Of a DNA stretch of 28,086 nucleotides, positions 15,473 to 23,431 are shown in pieces. The notes beneath the pieces are model-generated. The model ran no database searches and was not told where the DNA came from. It saw only the letters and a list, made by a program, of their open reading frames with translations. The DNA comes from TMED14 sp038145075. GTDB taxonomy: Bacteria; Bacteroidota; Bacteroidia; Flavobacteriales; Schleiferiaceae. A program made the position numbers and the translations under genes. Each line of letters begins with the position of its first letter. The first letter of the stretch is position 1. The DNA is taken from contig JAYQOY010000017.1 in assembly GCA_038145075.1 (NCBI GenBank), positions 1-28,086 of the forward strand, in the 5' to 3' direction.

Positions 15473-16827
15473 GTTCCATACCCCCACGCTATTTAATTAA
15501 GAACGCCCGCCTCATCAACGAGGGCCTCATCCAAGAAGGCGATATTCTCTTGGATAATGGCCGTATTGAGCGCATTGACTCCACCTTAACGCCTCAAGAC
15601 GCTACGGTTCAAGTCATCGACGCCGCAGGCTGCTACGTGCTACCCGGAGTCATCGATACCCAGGTCCATTTTAGGGAGCCCGGCCTCACCCACAAAGGGG
15701 ACATCGCTTCCGAGTCTATGGCGGCCATTGCCGGTGGGGTGACCAGCTACGTGGAACAACCCAACACCGTACCCCAAGCCACTACGGTCGCGGAACTCGA
15801 GAAGAAATACGCCCGCGCGGCCGAGGTTTCTTGGGCCAACTACAGCTTCAACATGGGCGCCACCAATGAGAATTTGGAGGAGCTCAAGAAGGTTTCCAAG
15901 CGCGACGTGGCGGGCATCAAAATTTTCATGGGCTCCTCGACCGGCAACATGCTGGTGGACAACCCCGAAACCCTGGAGCGCATCTTCCGCGAGGTAGACC
16001 ACCAGCTTATCGCGCACTGCGAGGACGAGGCTACGATTCAGGCCAACTTGGAGCGCCTCATCGCCGAAAAGGGCCGTGAAAACCTCACTGCGGCGGACCA
16101 TCCCATCATTCGTTCGGCCGAAGGCTGCTACATCAGCTCCTCGGCCGCCATTGCGCTCGCGCGGAAAACCGGCGCTCGCTTCCACCTCTACCACGTTTCC
16201 ACCGCGATGGAGCTGGATTTGCTAGACGGCGACCTGCCCTTAGCGGAGAAAAAAATCACGGCCGAAGCCTGCGTCCACCACCTCTGGTTCAGCGACGAAG
16301 ACTACGCCGAGAAAGGCAACTTCATCAAGTGGAACCCCGCCGTCAAAACCAAAGCAGACCGCAATGCCTTGCGCGAAGCCCTGCTGAATGGAAAGATTGA
16401 CGTGGTTTCGACCGATCACGCCCCCCACACGCTGGAAGAGAAGATGCGCCCCTATGCGGATGCGCCGTCGGGCGGCCCCTTGGTGCAAAACAGCCTGCCG
16501 GCCATGCTGGAGTTGGCGCGTCGAAACGACATCGACTACGCCCGCATTGTCCAGCTCATGTGCCACAACCAGGCGGACCTCTTCGGCATCGAAGACCGCG
16601 GTTATTTGCGCGAAGGCTACCATGCCGACGTCATCATTGTCGACCCCTCACGCCCATGGAATGTGACGCGCGAAAACGTACTAAGCAAATGCGGGTGGTC
16701 GCCCTTTGAGGGACGCACCTTCGCGGCGCGCGTGACCCACACCTTTGTCAATGGCCATTTGGTCTTCCGCAACGGAAAGGTCCGTGGCGAGGCACAGGGC
16801 CAACGCTTGTTATTCGTTCGGCCATGA
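15469..16827 (+). CDS. pyrC: Dihydroorotase (class I)
   Basis: This enzyme closes carbamoyl-aspartate to dihydroorotate in pyrimidine synthesis. The 452-residue product has the amidohydrolase layout of class I enzymes. The metal motif at 63-72 reads DTQVHFREPG, so the first His of the usual HxH is Gln65 while His67 is kept; I recall DDQVHFREPG as common in Bacteroidota, so this is probably lineage-normal. Lys151 (GIKIFMGSSTGN) is the likely carboxylated lysine. His183 (HCED), His242 (HVST) and the catalytic Asp316 (STDHAPH) complete the site. It overlaps both the glycosyltransferase before it and the DUF4296 gene after it by 4 bp (ATGA), so it is translationally coupled. An allantoinase or non-catalytic homologue is less likely because the key residues are present. 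Confidence 0.93.
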   Translation: MSSIPPRYLIKNARLINEGLIQEGDILLDNGRIERIDSTLTPQDATVQVIDAAGCYVLPGVIDTQVHFREPGLTHKGDIASESMAAIAGGVTSYVEQPNTVPQATTVAELEKKYARAAEVSWANYSFNMGATNENLEELKKVSKRDVAGIKIFMGSSTGNMLVDNPETLERIFREVDHQLIAHCEDEATIQANLERLIAEKGRENLTAADHPIIRSAEGCYISSSAAIALARKTGARFHLYHVSTAMELDLLDGDLPLAEKKITAEACVHHLWFSDEDYAEKGNFIKWNPAVKTKADRNALREALLNGKIDVVSTDHAPHTLEEKMRPYADAPSGGPLVQNSLPAMLELARRNDIDYARIVQLMCHNQADLFGIEDRGYLREGYHADVIIVDPSRPWNVTRENVLSKCGWSPFEGRTFAARVTHTFVNGHLVFRNGKVRGEAQGQRLLFVRP

Positions 16828-17213
16828 GAAAAGCGGCCGGCATCCTTCTCCTTGCGGTAAGCCTTTTGAGCGCTTGCCAATGGGGAGGTAGTGCGCAGCC
16901 GCAAAACCCGTCGGAAAAACCGGAGGACCTCCTGCCCGAAAAGACCTTCGTCAAACTCCTCTACGAAATGAACCTCCTGGAGGGGGCCCGCACGGGCAAC
17001 ACCCTTTTGGGCGATTCCATCCCCTTGAACGCCTACTACCAAACGCTCTACGCCGACTTTGGCGTGACTCCCGAGCAGGTGCAGCGCAACTTTACCTACT
17101 ACCACAGCGACGCGGAAAAGATGGCCACCTACTACCAGTGGATCATCGACAGTTTGCGCGTGGATGTGCAGCGTTTGAGCGCCCCCATGCAAAGTGAGGA
17201 AGGCGATGAGTGA
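16824..17213 (+). CDS. DUF4296 lipoprotein
   Basis: The 129-residue product starts with a lipoprotein signal (MRKAAGILLLAVSLLSAC, lipobox LSAC with Cys18), so it should be lipidated and face the periplasm. The rest fits the Bacteroidota-specific DUF4296 pattern: a LPEKTFVKLLYEMNLLEGA segment, then a YYQTLYADFGVTPEQVQRNFTYY-like segment spanning about residues 72-94, then a helix. Function is unknown. Genes of this family are, from memory, often found beside dihydroorotase in this phylum. It overlaps pyrC by 4 bp and the next gene by 8 bp. Confidence 0.85.
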   Translation: MRKAAGILLLAVSLLSACQWGGSAQPQNPSEKPEDLLPEKTFVKLLYEMNLLEGARTGNTLLGDSIPLNAYYQTLYADFGVTPEQVQRNFTYYHSDAEKMATYYQWIIDSLRVDVQRLSAPMQSEEGDE

Positions 17214-18189
17214 GGGATATCCCTTTATTTCGGACACCTTCCACGAGGTGGCGGTTCGCCTCTTCCGCTACCAAGCCGAGCACAACCCCGTCTACAGCGC
17301 CTGGCTACAGGCCTTAGGCTTTGATGCTGCGAAAAAAGCCACCGTCAAACGGGTAGAGGACATTCCCTTCTTGCCAATCGAAACGTTTAAAACGCATACG
17401 GTTAAGACGGGCAACTTTGAACCTGGAGCCATCTATACGTCCAGCGGTACGACCGGTCAGGAAACCTCCAAGCACCACATCGCCTCTCCGCAGGCCTATT
17501 TGCGCAATGCGCAAGCCTGCTTTGAACATTTCTACGGTCCGGTAAATCAATACGCCTGGCTTTGCTTGCTTCCCAGCTACATGGAGCGCGAAGGCTCCTC
17601 CCTCATCGCTATGGCCGAGCACTTTGTAAAGCAGTCCCCGGCCGAGGAATCGGGCTTCTTTCTGAAGGGATTGGACGAGCTGCGCTACCGCCTAGAAACG
17701 CTGGAGCTCAATGGCGTGCCCACCGTTATTCTGGGCGTGACCTTTGCCCTGCTCGACTGGGCAGAGAGCCTAGAAAACCCCCTTTCCCTGAAATCTACGC
17801 TCATCATGGAAACGGGCGGCATGAAGGGCCGACGCGTGGAGCCCGTGCGCGAAGCCGTTCACGCGCAGCTGCAGCAGGCCTTTGGGGTCGACCGCATTCA
17901 CTCCGAATACGGCATGACCGAGCTGATGTCGCAGGCCTACAGCTTTGGCGAGGGGCGCTTCATCCCTCCTCCCCAAATGCGCGTCCTGCCCCGCAGCCCC
18001 GAAAACCCCCTGGAATGGGCGGGCATAGAATCCCACTCCGTGCTCAATATCGTCGACTTGGCCAATGCCGACTCCTGTGCCTTCCTGGCCACGGCGGATC
18101 TTGGCAAGGTCTTTGGAAATGGTTCCTTTGAAGTGCTGGGCCGTTTGGAAGGTTCCGACCTCCGCGGCTGCTCTTTGTTGACCGTTTAA
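17206..18189 (+). CDS. LuxE-like acyl-protein synthetase (ANL superfamily)
   Basis: The 327-residue product resembles the LuxE/PaaK branch of adenylate-forming enzymes, which activate an acyl group with ATP. It has the phosphate-binding loop TSSGTTGQETSKH at about 80-92, METGGMKGRR in the middle, and HSEYGMTELMSQAY, the usual A5-like motif. It lacks the large C-terminal lid of full acyl-CoA synthetases, as LuxE does. No luxC/luxD partner is near, so light production is not implied; such genes occur widely in Bacteroidota with unknown acyl acceptors. The ATG at 17206 (MSEGYPF) overlaps the DUF4296 stop by 8 bp; a GTG at 17194 would add four residues and is less likely. Confidence 0.82.
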   Translation: MSEGYPFISDTFHEVAVRLFRYQAEHNPVYSAWLQALGFDAAKKATVKRVEDIPFLPIETFKTHTVKTGNFEPGAIYTSSGTTGQETSKHHIASPQAYLRNAQACFEHFYGPVNQYAWLCLLPSYMEREGSSLIAMAEHFVKQSPAEESGFFLKGLDELRYRLETLELNGVPTVILGVTFALLDWAESLENPLSLKSTLIMETGGMKGRRVEPVREAVHAQLQQAFGVDRIHSEYGMTELMSQAYSFGEGRFIPPPQMRVLPRSPENPLEWAGIESHSVLNIVDLANADSCAFLATADLGKVFGNGSFEVLGRLEGSDLRGCSLLTV

Positions 18190-18205
18190 CCTCAAAGACC
18201 CGACT

Positions 18206-18499
18206 ATGCGCGCATTGATTGCTACCTTGCTCCTGCTTGGCGCAAGCCTTCAGGCCTCCGCCGACCACCACCCTCATCGCCCCTATGCTCATCGACGTCC
18301 CTATGGAAACGCCTACTATGCTCAACCCCGCCCCTACTACCCGCAGCCTGCGATCATTGTGGTGGATGGGAATCCTTACTCTTCTCGCGTCACCCTTGTC
18401 CGCCCAGTGGGTCAACGCATGGACCAGCATTACCGTGGACAAAGAGCCCGCGTTCTCGTTGTCCGACAGCACCGCCGTTCACGCCGTTCGTGCCGCTGA
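18206..18499 (+). CDS. Small secreted His/Pro/Tyr/Arg-rich protein, overlapping the next gene
   Basis: The 97-residue frame begins with a convincing signal peptide (MRALIATLLLLGASLQASA, cleavage near 19-20). It continues with a region rich in His, Pro, Tyr and Arg (DHHPHRPYAHRRPYG, then AQPRPYYPQPAIIVV). The last 30 residues are strongly basic and lie in DNA that also encodes the signal peptide of the next gene in another frame, so that part may be incidental. The start is 16 bp after the LuxE-like stop, in operon orientation. Function is unknown. It may be an intact small gene with an unusually long overlap, or a remnant of a longer gene truncated by a frameshift. Confidence 0.55.
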   Translation: MRALIATLLLLGASLQASADHHPHRPYAHRRPYGNAYYAQPRPYYPQPAIIVVDGNPYSSRVTLVRPVGQRMDQHYRGQRARVLVVRQHRRSRRSCR

Positions 18500-19121
18500 C
18501 GGAGGCTACACCATTACGAAGCGCGTTTGGGTCGAAAAGGGCGCGGTGAGCGACGGTGAACTCGCCGCAGAGAGCACCTTGTACGACGCCAAAGGCCAAG
18601 CCATCGGCCAAACGCAAAAGGCCCTCCTCTTTGATGAGCCCGGCATCCCCTCGGACCGTCGGATGGCCAAGAAATACGTGACGGGATTGATTCACGGCCA
18701 CGTGCGCTCCTCGGCCTTTATCAGCAATTCCTGGCCCGAGCGCTCCCTCGTGGAATTTCTCACGGAAAAGCGAACCGGCCCCTTTTGGGACGCCTTTTCG
18801 GGCTACCTCCAGAACTTTGGCTATGAAGAACTCAAGCCCCTGCCGGGCGAACTCAACGATGCGGGCCTCAACGCCTGGGTCCTGCGCTACCAAGACGCCA
18901 AGAATCAAGACGAGCAGCGCTTTCGCATGATCATTTTTACCCGCGGCGAAGTGGGCATTCAATGCATCCTCACCGACGCCGAGGTCCTGGACATTCCCAA
19001 GCTCAAACTGCAAGAGGACAAGCCCTTCGGCCAACTCCACCACTTGGCCAAACCCACCACCGCCCAATCCACGGGCTACGAATACGCTGCTTACGCCTGC
19101 ATTCCGCTCGAAGGTGAATAA
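18318..19121 (+). CDS. Secreted protein of unknown function
   Basis: From the ATG at 18318 the product is 267 residues with a signal peptide: Arg-containing n-region (PAPTTRSLRSLWW), core MGILTLLASPLSA, then QW. A start at 18366 (MGILTLL) would leave no positive n-region; an ATG at 18219 makes an implausible leader. The mature part (about 235 residues) shows no domain I recognise. It includes RRMAKKYVTGLIHGHVRSSAF and an FSGYLQNFGYEELKPLPGE segment. The 5' end overlaps the previous secreted-protein gene by 182 bp out of frame. The stop overlaps the VOC gene start by 8 bp, so it belongs to the same operon. Confidence 0.75.
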   Translation: MLNPAPTTRSLRSLWWMGILTLLASPLSAQWVNAWTSITVDKEPAFSLSDSTAVHAVRAADGGYTITKRVWVEKGAVSDGELAAESTLYDAKGQAIGQTQKALLFDEPGIPSDRRMAKKYVTGLIHGHVRSSAFISNSWPERSLVEFLTEKRTGPFWDAFSGYLQNFGYEELKPLPGELNDAGLNAWVLRYQDAKNQDEQRFRMIIFTRGEVGIQCILTDAEVLDIPKLKLQEDKPFGQLHHLAKPTTAQSTGYEYAAYACIPLEGE

Positions 19122-19503
19122 GCAGCTCTTCATGGTCGCTGTGGTCGTTCCCGACTACGACGAAGCCATCGCGCATTACACGCAGGCTTGGGGCTTTGAG
19201 CTCTTGGAAGACAGCGTTCAGACCCCCGAAAAGCGCTGGGTCCGCGTCGCTCCCCCGGGAAGTACATGCGCCCTGCTCTTAGCCAAAGCCGCCACCCCCG
19301 CTCAAGAAGCCGCCATCGGGCAGCAAACAGGGGGGCGCGTCTTTCTCTTCATGCACTGTGAAGACCTCGACGCCGATTTGGCGCGCCTAGCCCAACATGG
19401 CTGCCACCCGGAAGCCCCGGTGCGCCAGGAAGTCTATGGGAAGGTCTGTGTCGTGGCCGATCGCTACGGCAACCGCTGGGATTTGATTCAGCCGCTTAGC
19501 TGA
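19114..19503 (+). CDS. VOC/glyoxalase-superfamily protein
   Basis: The 129-residue product has one full vicinal-oxygen-chelate unit pair. The first beta strand FMVAVVVPDYDEAIAHYTQAWGF is followed by the ELLEDS turn, and the C-terminal KVCVVADRYGNRWDLIQP ends like glyoxalase/bleomycin-resistance relatives. The usual metal His of the first strand is not obvious, so a binding role or a different metal site is possible. The start is GTG at 19114; an ATG at 19132 would cut the first strand. It is last in the operon that begins at 14750. The stop region overlaps convergent tyrS by 8 bp. Confidence 0.8.
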   Translation: MNKQLFMVAVVVPDYDEAIAHYTQAWGFELLEDSVQTPEKRWVRVAPPGSTCALLLAKAATPAQEAAIGQQTGGRVFLFMHCEDLDADLARLAQHGCHPEAPVRQEVYGKVCVVADRYGNRWDLIQPLS

Positions 19504-20773
19504 GCACTACCAGCGCGTAGTTCTTCTTGCCCTTCTGAACGAGCAAGTACCCGCCGCCAATCACATCGTCCAAGGTGACCGTGTAGTCTCCCTCCACTTT
19601 GTTTTTGTTCAGGGAAACGCCGCCTGCCGCCAAGAGCTTCTTAGCTTCCCCGCGGGATGCAAACAACGCTGTATCGGCGCAAGCCACGTCCAAAATGGGC
19701 AAGCCTGCCGCCAAGGCATCTTTGGATACCGTCATTTGGGGAACGCCTTCAAAGACGTCCAACAAGGTGCGGGCATCCAGGGCTTTCAGGGCTTCCGCCG
19801 TGGATTGGCCAAAGAGAATTTGGCTCGCTTGCAGCGCTTTTTCCAGCTCCTCTTCAGAGTGAACGCGCGCCGTAATGTCCGCCGCTAGGGCCTTTTGTAC
19901 GATTCGAAGGTGGGGTGCCTGGGCATGTTCCGCTTCGAGTGCCTCAATTTCCTCGCGGGTCTTGGTGGTGAAAATGCGGATGTAGTTTCCGGCATCTTCG
20001 TCCGCTGCATTGAGCCAAAACTGGTAGAATTGGTAGGGACTGGTGCGGTTCGGATCCAGCCAGACGTTGCCGCCCTCGGTCTTTCCAAACTTGGTGCCGT
20101 CCGCCTTCTTGATCAAGGGTGTGGTGAGGGCAAACGCTTCGCCACCTCCCATCCGGCGGATTAATTCCGTACCAGTCGTGATATTGCCCCACTGGTCGCT
20201 TCCGCCCATTTGCAAGCGGATGCCTTCCTCCTTCCAGAGGTGGTAAAAGTCGTAGCCTTGGATGAGCTGGTAGCTGAATTCCGTGAAGCTGATACCGCTT
20301 TCTTGACGGCTCTTGACCGAATCCTTCGCCAACATGTAGTTGACGGTAATGTGCTTGCCCACGTCGCGGATGAAGTCCAAAAAGCCGAAGTTCTTAAACC
20401 AGTCGTAGTTGTTGACAATCTGAGCGCCGTTGGGGCCGTCAAAGTCGAGGAACTTCATCAGCTGTGCCTTCTGACCCGCCAAGTTCTTTTCCAGCGTTTC
20501 CGCGTCGAGCAATTGGCGTTCGGCCGACTTGAAGGAGGGGTCTCCCACCATGCCGGTCGCTCCGCCTACCAGTGCGTAGGGCTGGTGGCCCGCACGCTGG
20601 AAGTGTACGAGCATCATCACCTGCACCAGGTTGCCCACGCCCAAGGAATCCGCCGTGGGATCAAAACCGATGTAGGCTTTTTGGGGACCGGAGGCTAAAA
20701 ACTCTTCGGTGCCGGGCATGCTGTCGTGCAGCATTCGGCGCCAGCGCAATTCTTCAACAAAGGAGGGACTCAT
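19496..20773 (-). CDS. tyrS: Tyrosyl-tRNA synthetase
   Basis: The 425-residue product charges tRNA-Tyr. It has FDPTADSLGVGN at 37-48, where the HIGH signature is GVGN (Gly45, Asn48 in place of the two His), GGATGMVGDPSFKS at about 70-83, the tRNA/tyrosine-site segment QMGGSDQWGNI at about 188-198, KFGKT at 228-232 (the KMSKS loop), and a C-terminal S4 RNA-binding domain at about 360-425 (EAKKLLAAGGVSLNKNKV). Length fits the bacterial TyrS class. The start at 20773 lies 4 nt after a -7 box, so the mRNA is predicted leaderless. Confidence 0.96.
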   Translation of the reverse strand: MSPSFVEELRWRRMLHDSMPGTEEFLASGPQKAYIGFDPTADSLGVGNLVQVMMLVHFQRAGHQPYALVGGATGMVGDPSFKSAERQLLDAETLEKNLAGQKAQLMKFLDFDGPNGAQIVNNYDWFKNFGFLDFIRDVGKHITVNYMLAKDSVKSRQESGISFTEFSYQLIQGYDFYHLWKEEGIRLQMGGSDQWGNITTGTELIRRMGGGEAFALTTPLIKKADGTKFGKTEGGNVWLDPNRTSPYQFYQFWLNAADEDAGNYIRIFTTKTREEIEALEAEHAQAPHLRIVQKALAADITARVHSEEELEKALQASQILFGQSTAEALKALDARTLLDVFEGVPQMTVSKDALAAGLPILDVACADTALFASRGEAKKLLAAGGVSLNKNKVEGDYTVTLDDVIGGGYLLVQKGKKNYALVVLS

Positions 20774-20777
20774 GCCA

Positions 20778-20785
20778 CAAAGGTA
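20778..20785 (-). promoter_or_regulatory. Predicted -7 box of tyrS, leaderless
   Basis: The minus strand reads TACCTTTG, then TGGC, then ATG. The layout is almost identical to that of trhO at 24452. Confidence 0.6.
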
Positions 20786-20808
20786 TAGCAGGCGCTCGAG
20801 GCGGGCCG

Positions 20809-20816
20809 TACCTTTA
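20809..20816 (+). promoter_or_regulatory. Predicted -7 box of the SDR-alkB operon, leaderless
   Basis: TACCTTTA matches TAnnTTTG at all fixed positions but the last, and 4 nt separate it from the ATG at 20821. It faces away from the tyrS box across 23 bp. Confidence 0.45.
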
Positions 20817-20820
20817 ACTC

Positions 20821-21819
20821 ATGATTGTCGTAACAGGTGCTTCTGGAATGCTGGGTTCGCAAATTGTGCTCACGGCTGCCTTGGCGCAGAAGCCCGTTTG
20901 CGGATTGTACCGCAGTCCTTCCGCCTTGGAAGCCGTTAAGGCCAGTTGGACAGCCCAAGGGCATCCCGATGTATTTGACCAAGTCACGTGGCGCAAGGTT
21001 GACCTCTTAGACGCCCTGGACACCGCTGAGGCCTTAGAAGGCGCTACTGAGGTGGTCCACGCAGCCGCCATCGTTTCCTTTCGCAAAAAGGACGAGGCCT
21101 TTATGTTCCGCGCCAACCCGCAGATGAGTGAAAATCTGTGGCTCGCGGCTTTGGACCGCGGCGTTCGCTTTGGGTTGCACATAAGCAGTATTGGCACGCT
21201 CAGCGTCGACCCGCGCGAACCCATCGTTACCGAGGCCAACGAGAGCAAGCGCGGAACCTTGTCCGCCTACGGCAAATCCAAGCTGGACGCCGAGCTCGTG
21301 GCCTGGCGCTACCACGAAGAAGGGCTGCCCTTGGCGGTCTTCCACCCCAGTGTCATTTTAGGACCCTCCGCTTGGCCAGACGGCAGCAGCCTTTTTCCAA
21401 AAACCATTGCCAAAGGTTTGCCGGTCGTATCGCCGGGGGCGACGGGCTGGGTCGATGTTCGGGATGTGGCGGAGGCGGTTTTGAAGGCCCTCGATCAGCC
21501 CCCCGTGGGCGAGCGCTTCATTCTCAATGGCGCCAATGCATCGTTCAAATCTGTGTTCAGCCAACTTGCGAATGGTTTAGGGGTTCCGGCCCCCAAGCGC
21601 ACCGCTCCAAAGGCCTTGCTGGAACTAGCTTGGCGCGCGGAACGCCTGCGCGAGCGCCTTTTGGGGTCCCGTCCATTGTTGACGCAGGACAGCGTTCGGG
21701 CCGCCTGCAACTCCGTGGCATACAGCGGAGAAAAGGCCATAAAACAGGGCTACCCCACCCGGCCCATGGAGGAAACCACCGCCTGGGTGGCCCAGATGCA
21801 CCGACAGTTGCATGGCTGA
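20821..21819 (+). CDS. NAD(P)-dependent extended SDR reductase/epimerase
   Basis: The 332-residue product is an extended short-chain dehydrogenase. It has the nucleotide-binding GASGMLGS at 6-13, an AAAIV strand after position 80, the catalytic Ser in HISSIGTLS, and Tyr150 with Lys154 in AYGKSK. The sequence of the substrate part (FHPSVILGPSAWPDGSSLFP) resembles dihydroflavonol-reductase-like bacterial proteins more than sugar epimerases. The substrate is unknown. It overlaps the AlkB-like gene by 8 bp (ATGGCTGA), so the two are coupled. Confidence 0.85.
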   Translation: MIVVTGASGMLGSQIVLTAALAQKPVCGLYRSPSALEAVKASWTAQGHPDVFDQVTWRKVDLLDALDTAEALEGATEVVHAAAIVSFRKKDEAFMFRANPQMSENLWLAALDRGVRFGLHISSIGTLSVDPREPIVTEANESKRGTLSAYGKSKLDAELVAWRYHEEGLPLAVFHPSVILGPSAWPDGSSLFPKTIAKGLPVVSPGATGWVDVRDVAEAVLKALDQPPVGERFILNGANASFKSVFSQLANGLGVPAPKRTAPKALLELAWRAERLRERLLGSRPLLTQDSVRAACNSVAYSGEKAIKQGYPTRPMEETTAWVAQMHRQLHG

Positions 21820-22381
21820 ACTTCCCTGGACCTACAACCCTCAGTGGCTGCCCCTAGATGAGGCAAATGCCCTCTTTGCCCGGGCCTGGGACACGTGGCC
21901 CTGGGAACAAGGATCTGTGGTGCTCTTTGGCAAAGAAATTCCCGAGCCTCGGCGGAGCTTTTTTCAGGCCGACCCTGGCCTAGCCTACACGTATTCTAAA
22001 CGCCGTCTTACAGGGCAAGGCTGGCTGCCCGAACTCGATGATCTCCGCTGTCGGGTCAATCAGGCGCTCGGAACCCAGTTCAATTCGGTACTTGTCAATG
22101 CGTACCGCGACGGCCGCGACTACATGGGCTACCACCAGGACCATGAGCCGGAGCTTGGCCCTGAGCCACAGGTCGCAAGCATCAGCTTGGGCGCAGCGCG
22201 CGACTTCCTTTTTAAATCCGTGGCACACCCGGAAGACCTGCACCGCCTCCACCTCCAAAATGGGAGTTTGTTGCATATGATACCGCCCTGCCAGCACTCG
22301 TTCAAACATGCACTTCCCAAGCGGCTGAAATGCCTCAGCCCGCGCATCAATCTCACTTTTAGGGAATTAATGCCCCAGTAG
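21812..22381 (+). CDS. AlkB-like 2-oxoglutarate/Fe(II) DNA or RNA demethylase
   Basis: The 189-residue protein matches the short ALKBH2/3-like branch of AlkB repair dioxygenases, which remove methyl groups from 1-methyladenine and 3-methylcytosine. The substrate lid begins PRRSFFQADPGLAYTYS at 47-62. The iron site is His108-x-Asp110 in MGYHQDHEPELG, with distal His166 in QHSFKHALPK. The 2-oxoglutarate clamp is the classic RxNxTxR (Arg178, Asn180, Thr182, Arg184). All catalytic residues are present. It is coupled to an SDR gene and no ada or other adaptive-response gene is nearby. Confidence 0.93.
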   Translation: MAELPWTYNPQWLPLDEANALFARAWDTWPWEQGSVVLFGKEIPEPRRSFFQADPGLAYTYSKRRLTGQGWLPELDDLRCRVNQALGTQFNSVLVNAYRDGRDYMGYHQDHEPELGPEPQVASISLGAARDFLFKSVAHPEDLHRLHLQNGSLLHMIPPCQHSFKHALPKRLKCLSPRINLTFRELMPQ

Positions 22382-22418
22382 GCCGGTAAAAAGGCGCGAA
22401 GGCTAACTTTTTATGCCC

Positions 22419-22426
22419 GAACTTTG
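22419..22426 (+). promoter_or_regulatory. Possible -7 box of the lipoprotein gene
   Basis: GAACTTTG differs from TAnnTTTG only at its first base, and 6 nt separate it from the ATG. A second imperfect box, TAACTTTT, lies at 22404-22411. Confidence 0.3.
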
Positions 22427-22432
22427 AGGGAC

Positions 22433-23425
22433 ATGCATCGTGTCGCTCTACTTTTTACCTTTTTAACGCTGTACTCCGTGGCCTGTTCCACGGACCCTGC
22501 CCCCGTTCAGGAGGAAGAGCGCACCTTCACGTGGATAGACCCGGCCTTCCCTGTCGCCTACCCCGGCCCCTATGCGGAAGGTGATTCGGCCTTGTCCTGG
22601 AACGCCTTGCGCTTTGTCGCAGGCCTCGCCACAGGGCAAATCCTCGAAGAGGAGTTGGCCATTTCGGATTCCATGAAGTTGAGTCTGGACAATGCCCCCG
22701 TTTACGTCTTCCAGCCGGAAGAACTCAAGGCTCATATCCAAAGCTGGCACGCATCCTACGACCAGATTGAATACGAGGCGTTTAATGTTCGGCCCATTCG
22801 AAATGTCAACTTTGACAGCGAAGTCTTCTTTTGCTTTGGCCGTTGGCGCTACCACCTTGGGGAAACCGTCGACGATCGCTACACCACGCTCTTGGTCGCT
22901 CTAGGCCCGGACCGAAAAGTCAATGCCATCACCGAGTGGACCATGTGCTGGCCCAAGAATTCCCCCCTCGTCTTCACCCCGGACCCGGACCCGCGCCATT
23001 TCCACTATTTCTCGATCAACCACTTGGGCAGTATGGAGGCAGCTGTGCGAGCAGTGGTTGAAACGCAAGCGCTCCATGCCATAGACACGCAACAAGCAAA
23101 AATGTTCCTGGCGGACAGCCTCAACTTCACTTCCTCCTGCGGCAACAATGAGTGGCTATCTCGGGATCAAGTAGCACGTCAATTTGATTACACCAATCCC
23201 TTTTACGGCGTTGACCCCATCTCCGTCCTCCCCTTTTTCCAATCCAAACAACAAGAGCACATCGTCATGGTCCTCGACTACGAGAGTTTCCTGGAAGACG
23301 GCGCTGTACGTCGATTTAGCTACTTGCGCACCTTCATCTTTGACGAAGAGCTCAAGGTCAAAAACCTCTTGGTTCAGCGCAGAGCGGTCCCCAATTCCGT
23401 GAACTGGAACTGGCAGCGGCAATAA
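22433..23425 (+). CDS. Lipoprotein of unknown function
   Basis: From the ATG at 22433 the product has 330 residues with a lipoprotein signal (ALLFTFLTLYSVAC, lipobox SVAC). The mature part contains two related-looking alpha/beta stretches, one with WRYHLGETVDDRYTTLLVALGPDRKV and one around HIVMVLDYESFLEDGAVRRFSYLRTF, which suggests two NTF2-like domains; this is a weak inference. A TTG at 22424 in the same frame is part of a -7-like box and is not the start. It ends 6 bp before the convergent threonine dehydrogenase gene. Confidence 0.75.
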   Translation: MHRVALLFTFLTLYSVACSTDPAPVQEEERTFTWIDPAFPVAYPGPYAEGDSALSWNALRFVAGLATGQILEEELAISDSMKLSLDNAPVYVFQPEELKAHIQSWHASYDQIEYEAFNVRPIRNVNFDSEVFFCFGRWRYHLGETVDDRYTTLLVALGPDRKVNAITEWTMCWPKNSPLVFTPDPDPRHFHYFSINHLGSMEAAVRAVVETQALHAIDTQQAKMFLADSLNFTSSCGNNEWLSRDQVARQFDYTNPFYGVDPISVLPFFQSKQQEHIVMVLDYESFLEDGAVRRFSYLRTFIFDEELKVKNLLVQRRAVPNSVNWNWQRQ

Positions 23426-23431
23426 GTCACT

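Noticed and set aside
17206..18189. Bioluminescence (lux) operon
   Set aside because: Only a LuxE-like protein is present; luxA, luxB, luxC and luxD are absent and such enzymes are widespread without light production.
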